Source of the DNA: Corynespora cassiicola
Lineage: Eukaryota > Ascomycota > Dothideomycetes > Pleosporales > Corynesporascaceae
Assembly (NCBI GenBank): GCA_022059125.1
Contig: JAEUWY010000009.1
Span: 1-64,000 of the forward strand
Length of the DNA: 64,000 bases
Reading direction: 5' to 3'
Part shown: piece by piece, positions 34,933 to 46,545 of the stretch
How the letters are laid out: the number at the start of each line of letters is the position of its first letter
Numbering within the stretch: position 1 is the first letter of the stretch
Position numbers and translations under genes: made by a program
Notes under the pieces: model-generated
Databases searched by the model: none
Told to the model about the DNA's origin: nothing
The model's input: only the letters and a program-made list of their open reading frames with translations

Positions 34933-35412
34933 CTACAAACATCCATCACATTTGCTATCAGCAGTTGCTAAGCTCGCAAAACAGAGAACATCTGCGAGCG
35001 GGTCTTGAATGACGTAAGCGTTTGTTTAAAAAAAATGGCACGACAGAGAACATACTTAAGCCAAGCTCCTCAGCGGCAGCGGCACAGCTTGCGGAACTGG
35101 ATGCGACAGCACCGATACAAGCTAACAACGATCAGTATATTACACGCAAGGGCAAAGAGAGACATCGGAAGAGAAAAACACACCCCAGACGTTGCATCCA
35201 TTTGCTTCGAGCCCTCGTAGGGTGGTGATTGCGTTGTTACATGCCCCAAGGTCGTTAGATGCCACCGTATGGCAGCTGTACTGCGTCTGCCTTGCTGCCA
35301 GTCTTCCACCGATAGCATGGTTTGCCTTCACAGTAACCGGATCAGAAGGATGGCCAGCCACCAAGTGGATTGAGGCAGTCAAAAAGATGAGGGCGTTGAT
35401 CTTGAAGTGCAT
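34933..35412 (-). CDS. Cysteine-rich small secreted protein, variant 2
   Basis: Exons 35184-35412, 35056-35121 and 34933-35003 give 121 residues. Exon 1 (signal peptide plus about 56 residues) is identical to that at 32015. Exon 2 has the same 66 nt length but reads ACIGAVASSSASCAAA instead of ACITSWGSSLAACSVA, and exon 3 has NPLADVLCFASL against NPIADLSCLGAV. Intron 2 differs in sequence and starts GTATGT. The two genes point towards each other across the spacer. The C-terminal halves are homologous but strongly diverged, while the N-terminal halves have been homogenised. Confidence 0.75.
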
Positions 35413-38400
35413 GGTGGGAGTGGTTCGCTGACAGCAAGGAACAAGTATGCTATAAAGGCTGCGCCTAATTCTTTAGAAGTTTTGCAAGAGCAGAATATGA
35501 GGCCGTAGACGACAATGAGTGGAACAATGGATTGCCGTTATATACACTTTGGTTTGCAGGGAGCACATTCTTCTCGGTCCTATTATAAGGGACCAACGTC
35601 AATCTTAACCCCAAGGATCAAGATAAGCAGATTTAGTAGCGATCTGTGCACTACGTTAAACTGAATACAGAATATCAGCTTATATCGGAGGGGGCTGACA
35701 CTTGTCTTGTCGTGTTGCTGTGAGGTTAAATTCACGGACTGTTTTACTAGACCACTGCGATGGTGTTAACACTCTAACCATAAACCACATTAACCTTGCG
35801 AAAAGTCGGACAGTCTCTGCTAGACGATTTGTATGCGCATATTGCTACAGGAAGTCTAGCTGCTTGCTACAATCATGCTATAGTAGCTGACCTGCCCTTC
35901 TCTTACGGTTTGCTTTTTTGGAGTCTGCGGTACTGCATTCAACTAAAAGCTAGCGTCAAGCTGAGAGCCGGAAGAGTCGGAATTGCATGCCAAGAGAACC
36001 TGGACAAATGCCCGACCAAATGCCCGAAGGGACTAAGAGCAACAACATCAACAAAGGGCCGAACCTACTTTTACCTAGAATCGTAGTTTCCGGCGTAAGA
36101 AACCAAAAAAATTGCTCTGCCCAGAACCGTAATTTCGGTGGCAAAAAGCCGACGCTGCGTACGCAATGATCCAGAGTAACATGGGCAGCCGAACTAGAAA
36201 GGCAAGAAAGTGTGTGTGCGTGCGTGCACGTATAAAGCTTGCAGTTGCCTTGTTATTGGCCTTAACACCTTTTCATTTCAAGTCGTACACATATCCCACT
36301 CCTTCAGCGCTAAGGACCATGAAATCCAATATCGCTATCCTTGCGGGCATTGCAACCTGGTACGTTCTCTAGCTAAAAGTACGGCAACAGGATACTGATA
36401 AATGCACAGCGCGCCTCTTGTAGCAGGTTCTTTCTCCTGCTATTGCATAGTTGACGATACCAGTAATGCTGGTGCTCCAGTTATTGTTGCAATCAATCCT
36501 TGCCAGCAAGCTGGCGGAACGCTGTGCCACAACGAGGCCGGAAATTATAACTATGTACGTGATTGATCCTCGCCTACTTAAATACTTCTGGCACCTCTAC
36601 TCTCTTATCTGTGGCCACAGCAACGCTGACTGTGCTCTTAACGTAGTGTATAACGGGTAGTACATGGACCGACGATCAATGCAGGAGCTGGGCTGGGGGC
36701 CTCAATCCCTCCAACGAAATGGTTAGAGCTACGTGCGTGGACTACAATGGCGGTGGATGTCCTGCTTAATTTCATAAGCATAACTCGAAATACTCGTACC
36801 TAAAAATCTAATGATAAGCACAAGGCAGGCGGAACTAGAAAGCTGCCACCAGGACAGCCTTCTGAGTTTAGTATCCAGAATCATATAGTATGCAATACAG
36901 TAGCTGCTGAGGGCATGAATATCGCTGGCAAAACACTCATTATTGCCCAGAAGCGTGAGGCCGGGTTTCAGTAATATTCTAACCAACCCAAAGAAGCTAC
37001 CGAGCCTGGAAGAATTGGTCGGTGAGCTCGGTATCCCTGAGGAATTGGCTCTAGGAGGTTTATTGAAGACCCACATCATCTAGGCTCTTCAAGAGCAGGA
37101 AGTCCAGTGTGGACGTAAGCTTCTTCCTCCCCCGGCTGAGTCTGATAGCCAGTACAAGGGTACATTCCTTCTCTTCTGTGGTATTCAGGCACCAGGTAGC
37201 AATTGCCACCTAGTTTCCAACTCCGCAGAACAGTATCGGAAATCTTTTTTTTCCAGGAATGGTTCTTTCTATACAGTGATTCAGGTCATTAGTGGTGTTG
37301 ACTTAATTTGGAATGGGGTCCTACTGTAATTTACGAGCGACATCATTTCAAGTTGGTATTTGATCTTCTACATGGCTTTCCAGCTCATATGGTGGTACAT
37401 GAGGTTAATGTTCGTTGCTTGGTGTAAAAATAAAGAACCTTTGAGGCTGTAACCTATGTGCCTCAGTTGACTAGAATAGGCAAGCTTTGATTCAAGTTCT
37501 GAAGGATTCCAGCGGTCGCGGTAAAGAAGATATGTAGAGCTAGTGATAGGCAGCACTCGAAATGCAGCTCTGGCTGTCGTTCTAGCTTTTGCACCGGTAG
37601 AAAAATGGTTACGGCTGCCAATTAGTACCTCGGAGGAAATTCTAGTAGGTAAAGATGCAGGATTGTGAGTTTGATATAGACACGTGTGATGATCCAACAT
37701 CGCCAGTTGGACTGATACAAGGAGAGGCCGAGCTCGTGGCTCTTACAGAGACAGCGACTGTAAAGAGAATGGCAGCCCTAGGATGTACGCTGAATTCCAG
37801 CCAGCCCTCAGAATCTACTCTGTAGGGGTTTGGCGCTGGATGAGGCTAGCCTTGCCAACATTCTCTTACGAGCAATCACGGAGTAACTTCGGACGCATTT
37901 GTTGCCTGCTCTTGGTGCGATACATAGTGTCCGAGGTAGTTGCGAACTGCATTTGTTGCGTCTCACAAGGCACAGAGGTTATGCGAAAATATCGACATGC
38001 AGATTATAGCGGGTGGTTCGCTGCGACCAAGGCTCCATCCTATGCTGCGGTCAACTTCAGTGGATTTTTTATATGCCTTCATCGACAAGATGGTGCTCAG
38101 ATGCTAAAGAACTATTGAATGGATCCAACATCGTTAGTAATATGAAAGATAATGGGTGCCTAGCTCCGCGGTTCTTTGCTTTCACACCGACTCGCCGATT
38201 AGCGCGTTATCACGTGCTAACTGACGCACGTTACTATATTGAGCGGCATTTTTCGGTGGCTCTCGTCTAAAAGTAGCCAAATGCTGACCCAAAAACCGTC
38301 ACCGCGCAGGCCTGTTTTTAGCTCCCGCTCTGGAGCATGCATCTCGGTCCTGCTTCTGAACCCTAGTTCCGATTCGCATATCTTCGCGGCTCGATCCCGC

Positions 38401-38483
38401 TCCACCCAATCTACAGATGCTACTGTACAGTAACATTATTTTCCGTGCCTCAAAGCAACGAGAAACACCGCATCCTACCTTGA
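35115..38483. repeat. Right arm of second palindrome, two secreted protein genes
   Basis: Reverse complement of 28944-32312. The region 36770-38483 mirrors 28944-30657 and holds no convincing gene. A short coding-like stretch at 36905-37083 (MNIAGKTLIIAQKREAGF, then LEELVGELGIPEELALGG) would need a one-base shift or an unseen splice. Confidence 0.95.
36319..36769 (+). CDS. Cysteine-rich small secreted protein, right copy
   Basis: Exons 36319-36359, 36410-36554 and 36647-36769 give 102 residues, identical to the copy at 30658-31108. TATAAAG is at 36231-36237. The final exon ends DYNGGGCPA before TAA. The CYC motif and six or more further cysteines suggest a disulfide-stabilised apoplastic protein; this is inference. 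Confidence 0.7.
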
Positions 38484-38545
38484 CAAGGTCCGGGCCAGAA
38501 TTGGTCGGCCACCCTCCCTGCGTAGAGTGGCAAGGACTCGCCATA
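38484..38545 (+). repeat. Terminal motif beside the fourth NLR
   Basis: CAAGGTCCGGGCC, then TTGGTCGGCC and CCCTCCCTGC, followed by a partial GTGGC/GCCA pair. The following 120 bp match the 3' flank of the first NLR pair (TGTTACATATC, AAGTAAGCAT, GCTTTGCGTAGCAG). The first 13 bases also belong to the symmetry of the palindrome ending at 38483. No partner end was found to the right. Confidence 0.75.
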
Positions 38546-38661
38546 CCCCACTGAAAGTGCTGTTACATATCCTAAGTAAGCATGAATTATGATTCTTTTA
38601 CTTCGCGTAAGCCCATCTCCTGGTTCTTAGTGACCTGCGAAGAAAGTACTATATGAGAAAG

Positions 38662-40671
38662 TTAAGTTGCGCTTGCTTTGCGTAGCAGCTCTCCAATGTC
38701 TAGGTAGCCTCCCCACGAAGCTGCCTGGAGCGCGTCGCCGTCTTCACCCTGGGCGTTAACATCGGCGCCCACCTTGACCAGCAGCTCTACAATGTCTTTG
38801 TGGCCTCCTGCTGAAGCTGCCTGAAGCGCGTTGCCGTAGTATCCACCCCGGGCGTTGACATCGGCGCCCGCCTTGACCAGCAGCTCTGCAATGTCTTTGT
38901 GGCCTTTCTCTAAAGCTGCCTGGAGCGCGTTGCCGTAGAATCCACCCTGGGCGTTGACATCGGCGCCCGCCTTGACCAGCAGCTCTGCAATGTCTTTGTA
39001 GCCTCCCGCTGAAGCTGCGTAGAGCGCGTTGCTGTCTCCTCCACCCTGGGCGCTGACATCGGCGCCCTCGGCGAGTAGCTGCTTGACCACTACATAACGT
39101 CCCAAATGTGCTCCCACTATGAGACCTATAGGAACCCTGGGGTTGGGTGTGTATTTACTCTGCCAGTATATTGTCGACCACGCTGAGTACGCTTTCGAAT
39201 CCGGGTCAGATACTCTCAAAGCAACAGAGACTATAGCAGCATCGTCTTCCTTAATACAGGCTTCACGAAAGTGAAGACCCCAGAACCTAGCCGAGTAGTC
39301 TAGCAAAACCTCATTATGGACATGGCGGTGGGTCTCTGGGGTTGAACCTGCTAGTAGACCAGTGTCAGAGTTGAAGAAGTTCAGATAGCGCACGCAGACC
39401 TCTGCAAGAGTATTGTGTGCCTGATGGATAGCAATAGAGCATTGCCATTGTGGCTCCGTGGGGATGGTATTGGACATTGACAAATTGGCGAGGAGGAACT
39501 CCCGAGCCGTCTGGTGCAGAAAATAGATTTTGCCATGATGGACCGAAACGAACAAGCCGCACCAAGATCTGAGGCGTGACTTGAAGTCGTATTCCTCTTC
39601 GACGTCGAGGTCGTCAATAGTTTGCAACGATTCATCTATATTCACGGCGAGATTCATCTCTGAGAGAGTCAGAGGCCGGCCTGCTGCTAAAATGATGCTC
39701 AAGGCCTTCTGAACCATTACGTGTTCCTTTGACTTGTTTAGGATCCGCTCATATGCTTGTTTGATGTTCTTTGGTAGCGTTTTCATACTTGACTGCACCC
39801 CCTTTGCTGTCTTTTTGAAGTCTTCAGTCTTCAAGTAATCGAACACAAGATATACCCAGAGGTATGTGCGATGCGTAACTTCAAGCAGTTGGCTTGCTAA
39901 GTGATCCTTGACTGTGTCTGAGAGCCCTTTCTCCCTCGCTAACCGTTCCACTCGGAATTCGATGACGAGGTTCACCTCTTGGCTTATCGTCTCTGACTCT
40001 TCCTCTCCCGGTATGCGAATACGTGGGAAAGCGTCCAGCAGGCCTCGGAACTTGGATACGATCTGCTCGTACGGCCGGCTCGTCAGAAGATACTTTAGCT
40101 TGCCATAGCTCAGCTGATCGCTGCGCATTTGGCTTTCCACATTTCGCATCATGTTCTCAAACTCCGACTCGGCACATTCGTCCAGGGCATCTAAGACTAT
40201 GATAATAGACCCGGCCTGGGGGTCTTTCACAGCATCTCCTAAGATGGCCCAGAGCGAGTTCGATGAGTTGATAAGACCTGACCCTTCTCTTTCGAAATGC
40301 TTCATGACATGTTGGATCAGGAATGGTTTCTGGGAGAAGAGTTGGTGGAGCAGGGCACAGAGTGCTTGACGAACTGTATTCTGGTCTTGGTCTTTGAAGA
40401 AGAAGTAGCAGAGAGTTGCCGACCGTGGCAAGGCATGGTCAATCAGGTGTTTGGCCAAGACCGATTTTCCACACCCAGGGTCTGCTGACACCAGCAGGGG
40501 GCCTGAGTCCTGTTTTGACCATTCCTGAAAGTGGCTGTGGTTAAGGAACTACATGCACGTGTCTTCTATTCGGTCTTCCACGCGGTCTTTGTACCACTCA
40601 TACGTAACGTCCTCGGTGCTCTTGGTGAGACGGAACAATTGGAGGCACTCGTTTTGCTGCGCTCTCTTGAC
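38662..40671 (-). pseudogene. 5'-truncated NACHT-ankyrin NLR with in-frame stop
   Basis: Coding frame from 40671 down to 38662. It begins VKRAQQNECLQLF and YEWYKDRVEDRIEDTC, which is the linker before NACHT in many ascomycete NLRs. TAG at 40549-40551 replaces the tryptophan of the conserved C-x-WFLNH motif. NACHT follows, with Walker A PGCGKS and Walker B VLDALDECAE, then a winged-helix region (HQTAREFLL) and four to five ankyrin units of about 33 residues. No N-terminal domain is present upstream and a TGA precedes the frame, so the gene is cut off. The ankyrin units and 3' flank are nearly identical in DNA to the NLRs at 426 and 8872, whereas the NACHT is of a different subgroup. Confidence 0.82.
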
Positions 40672-41568
40672 GTGTTTCCGTCAATTCAAATATCGCACCA
40701 TTCACATTACTTGCCTCTCTTCATCTGATGATATCACGAACATTGGCTACATATGATTCAATTCCGGCTATGGAATATCGTTTTTAAACCGGGTTTTGAA
40801 TCTTTGCGTTACAACAGAGCATCTTGTGGCTCGCTGTTACCTTGTCCCGTCACCCCCGAAGCACACAATATCATTTTTCACTTTTTATCTCCTCTTAGTC
40901 ATTGTAGTCGCTAAGATTTAGATAAGAGGTGGAGCTCCTAACTTCAAGTGGGAACTTAATTCTTTGCTGACAATTTGCTTGGCCCTGCTTATGCACTATT
41001 TCTGGTACAGTTACTGTACATTGCCTTTAAAATGACGATGTTACACCGTGCTCAAAAAAATCAACGTTGTGTCCGCTATTCTTTTCTGTGCATATACTTC
41101 GCCTGTCCTTAGCCTTTTTCCAGGCTTTGGCTAACCGCCCTCCGTTTGCATTTCTATTTATTCATAAAAGATCTATTTACAGTCGTTTCCAGTTTTGTTC
41201 CTCCAGGTTTTTTTTAGCAAGCTACCGGCAGATTGTATTTCTGTTCAGGCAACCGTGTTGCAGATTATCTCTGCGCTATTCCCGCGAGCGCTTCACACGA
41301 TGTAGAGGTCTACGGTGAACCTGTCGATCACTTCGTTCGCCGTCTTTACTCATCTTCTTGAGCCGGTCTTCGCGTTCAATAACAACTGAGCCGCTGCTTG
41401 CAGTAACTGAGCTCGTGGAAATAAGGGAATACATTTTAGAGCCCTATCATAAGGCTTGAATAGTTACTTGCTCTGCTCAAGCCCTTCTTGTTGCATCCAT
41501 AAATGTGGGATGCTGTCCAGATCTCGCGACTGTGCTTTTACCCCTGGCCGCCTTTTTCAGACGACAAT
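40672..41568. other. Intergenic, no supported gene
   Basis: Sequence past the truncated NLR edge; I see no domain, and no right-hand copy of the terminal motif. Confidence 0.45.
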
Positions 41569-42517
41569 TCACAACTCAGTTTCAATTCCATCGCAAACAC
41601 ATGGGGAGGTTTCAGCCAGGCCAACTTTGTGTACATGTCGTTTAGAGATCTTTCCAGACCCTGTTCCACATCGTGGGCAAACCCCCATCCCATCTTCGTA
41701 GCGACTGTCAGGCACTAAACGCGAGCAGTCTCGAGATCCGGCGTGAGCATAACGACAACCGTCACAGAAGAAAATGTACCGGGTGTTGTCTTCTGTTTTG
41801 CGCTTGTGCATACCACTTAGCAAAATATCGGTCGCCAAATCCGCATTCGAACGCAGGAGTTCGACTGTACTTTCCATTCCGAGGATCGAATCCAGTACAT
41901 TTGGACGATTTGCAACAGAGGATATGACTAACCACCGCAATTCCTCATGAGCTGGCGATTCTATTGTGTAGTGGTAGATTAAGCCAGCAATAGTGACCCA
42001 ATCGCCATTTTCGACAGCATTTACGGTGCTCGCAAATGAGATCTGTGCAAGCTTGTAGAGTGATGCACAGTCGTATTTATCGGCGATTATAGCAACTTGC
42101 GCATGAAGGAGGGATTCGGAGACATCGTATTTGGAGGCATCATAGCCTGCACGGTAAAAGTACGATACCATACAATCAATAGCATTGGCGAATTCAGGAT
42201 CATCGTGTAAAGCGATTGCTTTGCTGGTATTCTCCTGTAATATATTTAGGAGTCGTAACTTGTTTTAGCCTACGACTGCTTACGTCAAAATCTCCAGTGA
42301 AAGCCTTTTGAACCCATTTAGAGTGGCTGCATGCGAGAGCTTTGTGGATTTGCCAGGACTTTTCGCCAAAACTTAGAATGAGATCTGACAGTTCACCAGT
42401 CGTCAGGTAACTATGATGTGTCAGTGGCAGTGATAGATGATTATTTATCGCGGTGGTGGATTGACTATGAGTGTGCAGCTGAGTTGATTGTCTGAAACTA
42501 GGTGTGAGAGCCCTCAT
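41569..42517 (-). CDS. BTB/POZ domain protein with cysteine-rich tail
   Basis: Exons 42284-42517 and 41569-42234 with a GTAAGC intron of 49 bp give 299 residues. The BTB core is clear: LSDLILSFGEKSWQIHKALAC, SKWVQKAF, then FYRAGYD and ADKYDCASLYKLA, as in the many short ascomycete BTB proteins of unknown partner. The last about 55 residues add a CDGC pair and a CPRCG pair with nearby histidines, which could bind zinc. BTB domains dimerise and often act as substrate adaptors of cullin-3 ligases; this role is not shown here. The start is the first Met; the leading 30 residues may be untranslated. Confidence 0.8.
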
Positions 42518-44553
42518 AAGGAGGTGCCTGATCTACAGTGCTAACCGAGGTAGGAATAGTACTACATCGTTAACCCATACCGTGATATTATTAAAGGTGG
42601 CACGTTGATCACCAGGGAATATGGTAATCGTGCACAAGTTTCTTCCAGTCGTCCAAGTCAGAAAAACATACTTTGAGAGATCACGAATAAAGTTTTCGGC
42701 AGCCATATTGTCTAAAAACCAGAGGACGAATCGTTGTCAAAAAGAGAGAGCCGATGAAACCCTCGCGATTTTGACCATGATAGCTACATCAGTGTGTCGC
42801 TTATGTCGTGTAACATTTACACGTCACTGTAAGCCAATTATTTGGCGACACGAAGCTCTCGTTACATGCTATTTTTATTGAGCTTAGTACCTAGGCTATC
42901 GAACCACAGCGTTAGTAGCGGTAGAGCACAGGTCTAGGTATGGAAGCGGCGAAGTTGCTTATGACAAGGGGCAGCATGACACCATAAAGAACAGCGCGGT
43001 AGGCGAAGAAAGCGGTGGATGTGGAAATGAATAGTGCCGTGGAAATTTGTCGGGCGCGCAGCAGCGGGCCGTGATATCAGCCTATTTGGTACTATGTGGC
43101 GACCGACAGTCCGTCAAACAAAAATAATGATGAGCTGCCTTTGCTCTTTTACGATACCTTCGTATGCGTTATTTTGATGATGGCAATTCCATTCGCAAGA
43201 AATCGCTTACGTGTCTTATATCATGGCCATACTGTCGGAGGGGAATGACCTTTACCACGCGCCAACTGCACATCTCGCTCATCCATAGCTATACGAGGAT
43301 CGCCACCTCCACGATTTCTATCTGCTAACGATTTCAAAAACCCCCTTAAATAAGCCTTCGTTCAATATTCCGAGTAAGCTAACCTATATCCTCTCTACTT
43401 AACAGTGGAGGTACTCCAACCATCGCTGTTTTCTTCAGCACCAAGCGTGCCAATAGATAACCAGAAAAATTACTTGCAAGCTCTTCCATTTCATTATCCA
43501 AATTTTAGATTGCATTTATAAAGTTCCAAGCGGCGCAAATGTTAACAAAGCGTGCGTTTTTCTTGTCTGCTTCCTAGGCGGTGAAACTTTTCTCTTCATC
43601 AAATGGAAAACGTTATACAGTCTCCACTCGAAAAGCAGTCCGATCCTCATGTACTCTTTCCGCCTGAATCACGATTTATAGGATATCGAATTGAGAAGCT
43701 GTGGCCGGGAATTTCTTAGCAGAATGAGCACCGGATAGCAAATTTATCTAATGTCCATCATTACGTGTAAAGAGAGGGGCAAAACGGTCTATCACTCGCT
43801 CGTATTTTGTCGCGCGCGCTCAAGAGTCGCAGACGGTTGCGAAAGGATAGTATGCGTTGTAGGGAACGCCTTACGTCAGCTTTGATGGCCCTCCTGTGGA
43901 TAGTCGAAATATAGAGAATGACTGAGAGGTCCACGGTGAACCTCTCCTCTGCACGAGGTCGTTGACAGAGTAGCGCGGAGGTGGCACCTAGGTCATGCGG
44001 GGCAGTCCCGCACTGTGGCCATGAAAGGGGGCCTGCTATTTTTGTCAATTTTGCCGCCGAGCCGTCCAATCACATCAACCATTGCGTGCATAGGCCACTG
44101 CTCCAGGATAACGCCCAAGCACAGACCAGGTTTACCGCTCGTGGCTTGGAAGCGGACCCGTAGAGCCTATTGCGGCATTTCTGAGGCACGTTCTAGTCCC
44201 GACTCATATATTGAGACTCTGTGGCGGAAGAACATATCAAATTCTTTCCTTGCCTTTGCCACTCTTCTTTGCCATGCCACTTATTTTTCTTACCAGAGCT
44301 TTTGTTATACAGGTTATTACAGTAGTAAAATGTATTACTTGTACCAAACGTTCAAGCAAATCACGCGTGTGTACTTATCACGTGAGCTGACTATGTGTCT
44401 ATCTGTAGGCTGTTGCCTAGTCTCAACCTCCACTAGATAAACATTTTTGATCTTCTTCAACGTTGTAACCTCTCCGTATAACAGTTAATCTGCTTTGAAT
44501 CCAACGTATCATACATTTTGTCTGTTCTGCATACATGTTTTGAGCTGCCAGTT
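42518..44553. other. Long stretch without a recognised gene
   Basis: Mixed AT-rich sequence. Short open frames near 43760-44440 on both strands have no domain. Upstream of 44554 this includes the HET gene promoter. Confidence 0.45.
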
Positions 44554-46545
44554 ATGAGCGGAAAGTTTAAATATCAGAATCTCATACGCTCTAGGCGCGA
44601 AATAAGACTACTTGAGCTACTTCCAACAAGTCACCATCTGAGCAAATTTCGGCCCGCATGCCGGATTTTCCATGTCAGCCTCGATGAAAACCCGTCATTC
44701 TTAGCTTTGTCGTACGTTTGGGGAAACAGGAGTGACACAACGATGATATTAGTGGACAAGAGGCCTTTTCGAGTCACGCGCAATTTGTTCGAGGCAATAA
44801 TTAGCCTTCGAGAAACAGAGAAAACAACCATATGGATTGACGCCATTTGTATCAATCAGTATGATGATGAAGAGAAGGGATGGCAAGTCGGACTGATGGG
44901 CAAAATTTATCGACAGGCATGCGGGGTGCTTGCTTGGCTCGGAGCACCAGCGGAAAACAGCGATACAGTGATGGACTATCTCAACGTATTAGGAGGTAAA
45001 GCTGAAGTATGCGGCCTTCATACCGGACCTGGCGAGTGTATGCGAATATGGCGGGCGATGACGACAATGCCTTCGTACATGGACGATCCCCACAATGTCG
45101 TCTTCAAGATTTGGCTTGATGGGAGAGTGCTACCGGTGTCAAAGTATGCACTAGAACGCCTTTTACATTCTATCAGTGGCTGGGAGTCTCACAATCAACT
45201 GCTTCCTATAGCTGGTCTGAAGCGCCTCTTCCGACGAGCATGGTGGGGACGAGTTTGGGTTTTACAAGAAATTACGCTTCCAGAACGTGCTTACTTCGTT
45301 TGTGGGGCAAAAAGAATTACCCGCCGTAGATTTCGAGCTGCTTTCAACGCGTACTATGCCTTATGGTCAATACTGGCATTAAAAAAGCAGCAACAACCTC
45401 TAACATCTTATCACTGGGACATCATGTTCGTGGCATCGCATAGGACCCACGTCATGCTCTCAATGTCAAACATATATCGGACTGGGACTTTTCCATTAGT
45501 GGCATTACTTCGCGCAACATGTGTTGGAAATATACACCACCTTAAAGAAGATGGCTCCCAACATCTGGAATCGACTGACCCACGTGACAAAATATTTGCG
45601 CTTCTGGGCCTTGCAAGGGATAAAGAAAAATTGGAGTTATTAGGTGTTTTCCCAGACTACACAAAGTCTAAAGAAGAGATATACGCGACAACCATGGTTG
45701 CTTTGCTACAGCAAGGCTATATGTCAATGTTGTCACTCTGTGGTTTCTCTGGAAAGTCAAACGCCTGGCCTTCATGGGTTCCCGACTGGTCTCTACCTAT
45801 GAAAGAAACCTTGCAAGACGTTGAGCCTGATCATCTCACCTTACATCCTAAATTCAATGCATCTGGTTTAAAAACTGAAAGCCACGTTATCGTCTCGAAG
45901 AGAAGCCAAGGCTTTTCAAGAATTTCTGTCATGGGGAATATTTACGACAAAGTTCTTGAAGTCGGAGATGTCCCTAGGTTCCCCCCTACAGGGACATGTA
46001 TTTTCCCAATCGATTGGCTGTACGAAATCCTACGTCTCACCTACGACGCCAAAAATATCTACGCCGATTTCAGTGAGCGTTTGCAGGCGGTAGTACGATC
46101 GTCACATGCAGCTATCGGATACGGAGAGGATGTATTTCTGGAAAAAATCAGTCATTTTTCCAATGCTTTGCCTATCTTCAAGAGTGGACTTCCCAGTATT
46201 GAACGAAAGGACATCAAAAAGGATCTCCGGGGCTTCCTGGCCAATATAGAGACTGTACAGCTGCTCAGAAGTAAAGGGGCAGATCCATCTCAGCTCATGA
46301 GAGATCTAATGAGGATCAGCCCAAGACGATCACCATTTGTCACCGAAAAAGGGCACCTCGGTCTGAGTTCTCAGTATATCAAACCAGGTGATCTTGTTGC
46401 CGTGGTTGGAGGTGCACAGGTCCCTTTTATCCTCCGAAAGCGCGATAGCCAAAAGTACGAAATTATTGGTGAAGCGTACGTGGACGGAATCATGAATGGA
46501 GAGGCAGTGAAAGATTGCAAATGGGAATACGTAGAATTGGTGTAG
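44554..46545 (+). CDS. HET-domain protein (heterokaryon incompatibility type)
   Basis: Single exon, 663 residues, from the first in-frame ATG (MSGKFKYQN). The HET core spans about residues 30-200: FLALSYVWGNRSDTTMI, then IWIDAICINQYDDEEKGWQV and IYRQACGVLAWLG, followed by the WWGRVWVLQE motif near 230. Further on are STDPRDKIFALLGLA and YIKPGDLVAVVGGAQVPF, usual in long HET proteins. HET domains are TIR-like and can trigger cell death in non-self recognition. Here no partner domain is fused. The frame is intact with no sign of mutation. It lies near, but outside, the inverted NLR arms. Confidence 0.92.
   Translation: MSGKFKYQNLIRSRREIRLLELLPTSHHLSKFRPACRIFHVSLDENPSFLALSYVWGNRSDTTMILVDKRPFRVTRNLFEAIISLRETEKTTIWIDAICINQYDDEEKGWQVGLMGKIYRQACGVLAWLGAPAENSDTVMDYLNVLGGKAEVCGLHTGPGECMRIWRAMTTMPSYMDDPHNVVFKIWLDGRVLPVSKYALERLLHSISGWESHNQLLPIAGLKRLFRRAWWGRVWVLQEITLPERAYFVCGAKRITRRRFRAAFNAYYALWSILALKKQQQPLTSYHWDIMFVASHRTHVMLSMSNIYRTGTFPLVALLRATCVGNIHHLKEDGSQHLESTDPRDKIFALLGLARDKEKLELLGVFPDYTKSKEEIYATTMVALLQQGYMSMLSLCGFSGKSNAWPSWVPDWSLPMKETLQDVEPDHLTLHPKFNASGLKTESHVIVSKRSQGFSRISVMGNIYDKVLEVGDVPRFPPTGTCIFPIDWLYEILRLTYDAKNIYADFSERLQAVVRSSHAAIGYGEDVFLEKISHFSNALPIFKSGLPSIERKDIKKDLRGFLANIETVQLLRSKGADPSQLMRDLMRISPRRSPFVTEKGHLGLSSQYIKPGDLVAVVGGAQVPFILRKRDSQKYEIIGEAYVDGIMNGEAVKDCKWEYVELV

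Noticed and set aside
246..38483. Palindromes as pure assembly artefacts
   Set aside because: The arms differ in repeat number, a divergent patch and exon content at the inner edge, and spacers contain unique genes. An artefactual fold-back would be perfect and spacer-free. It remains possible only for the 25382-28943 palindrome, which has a very short loop.
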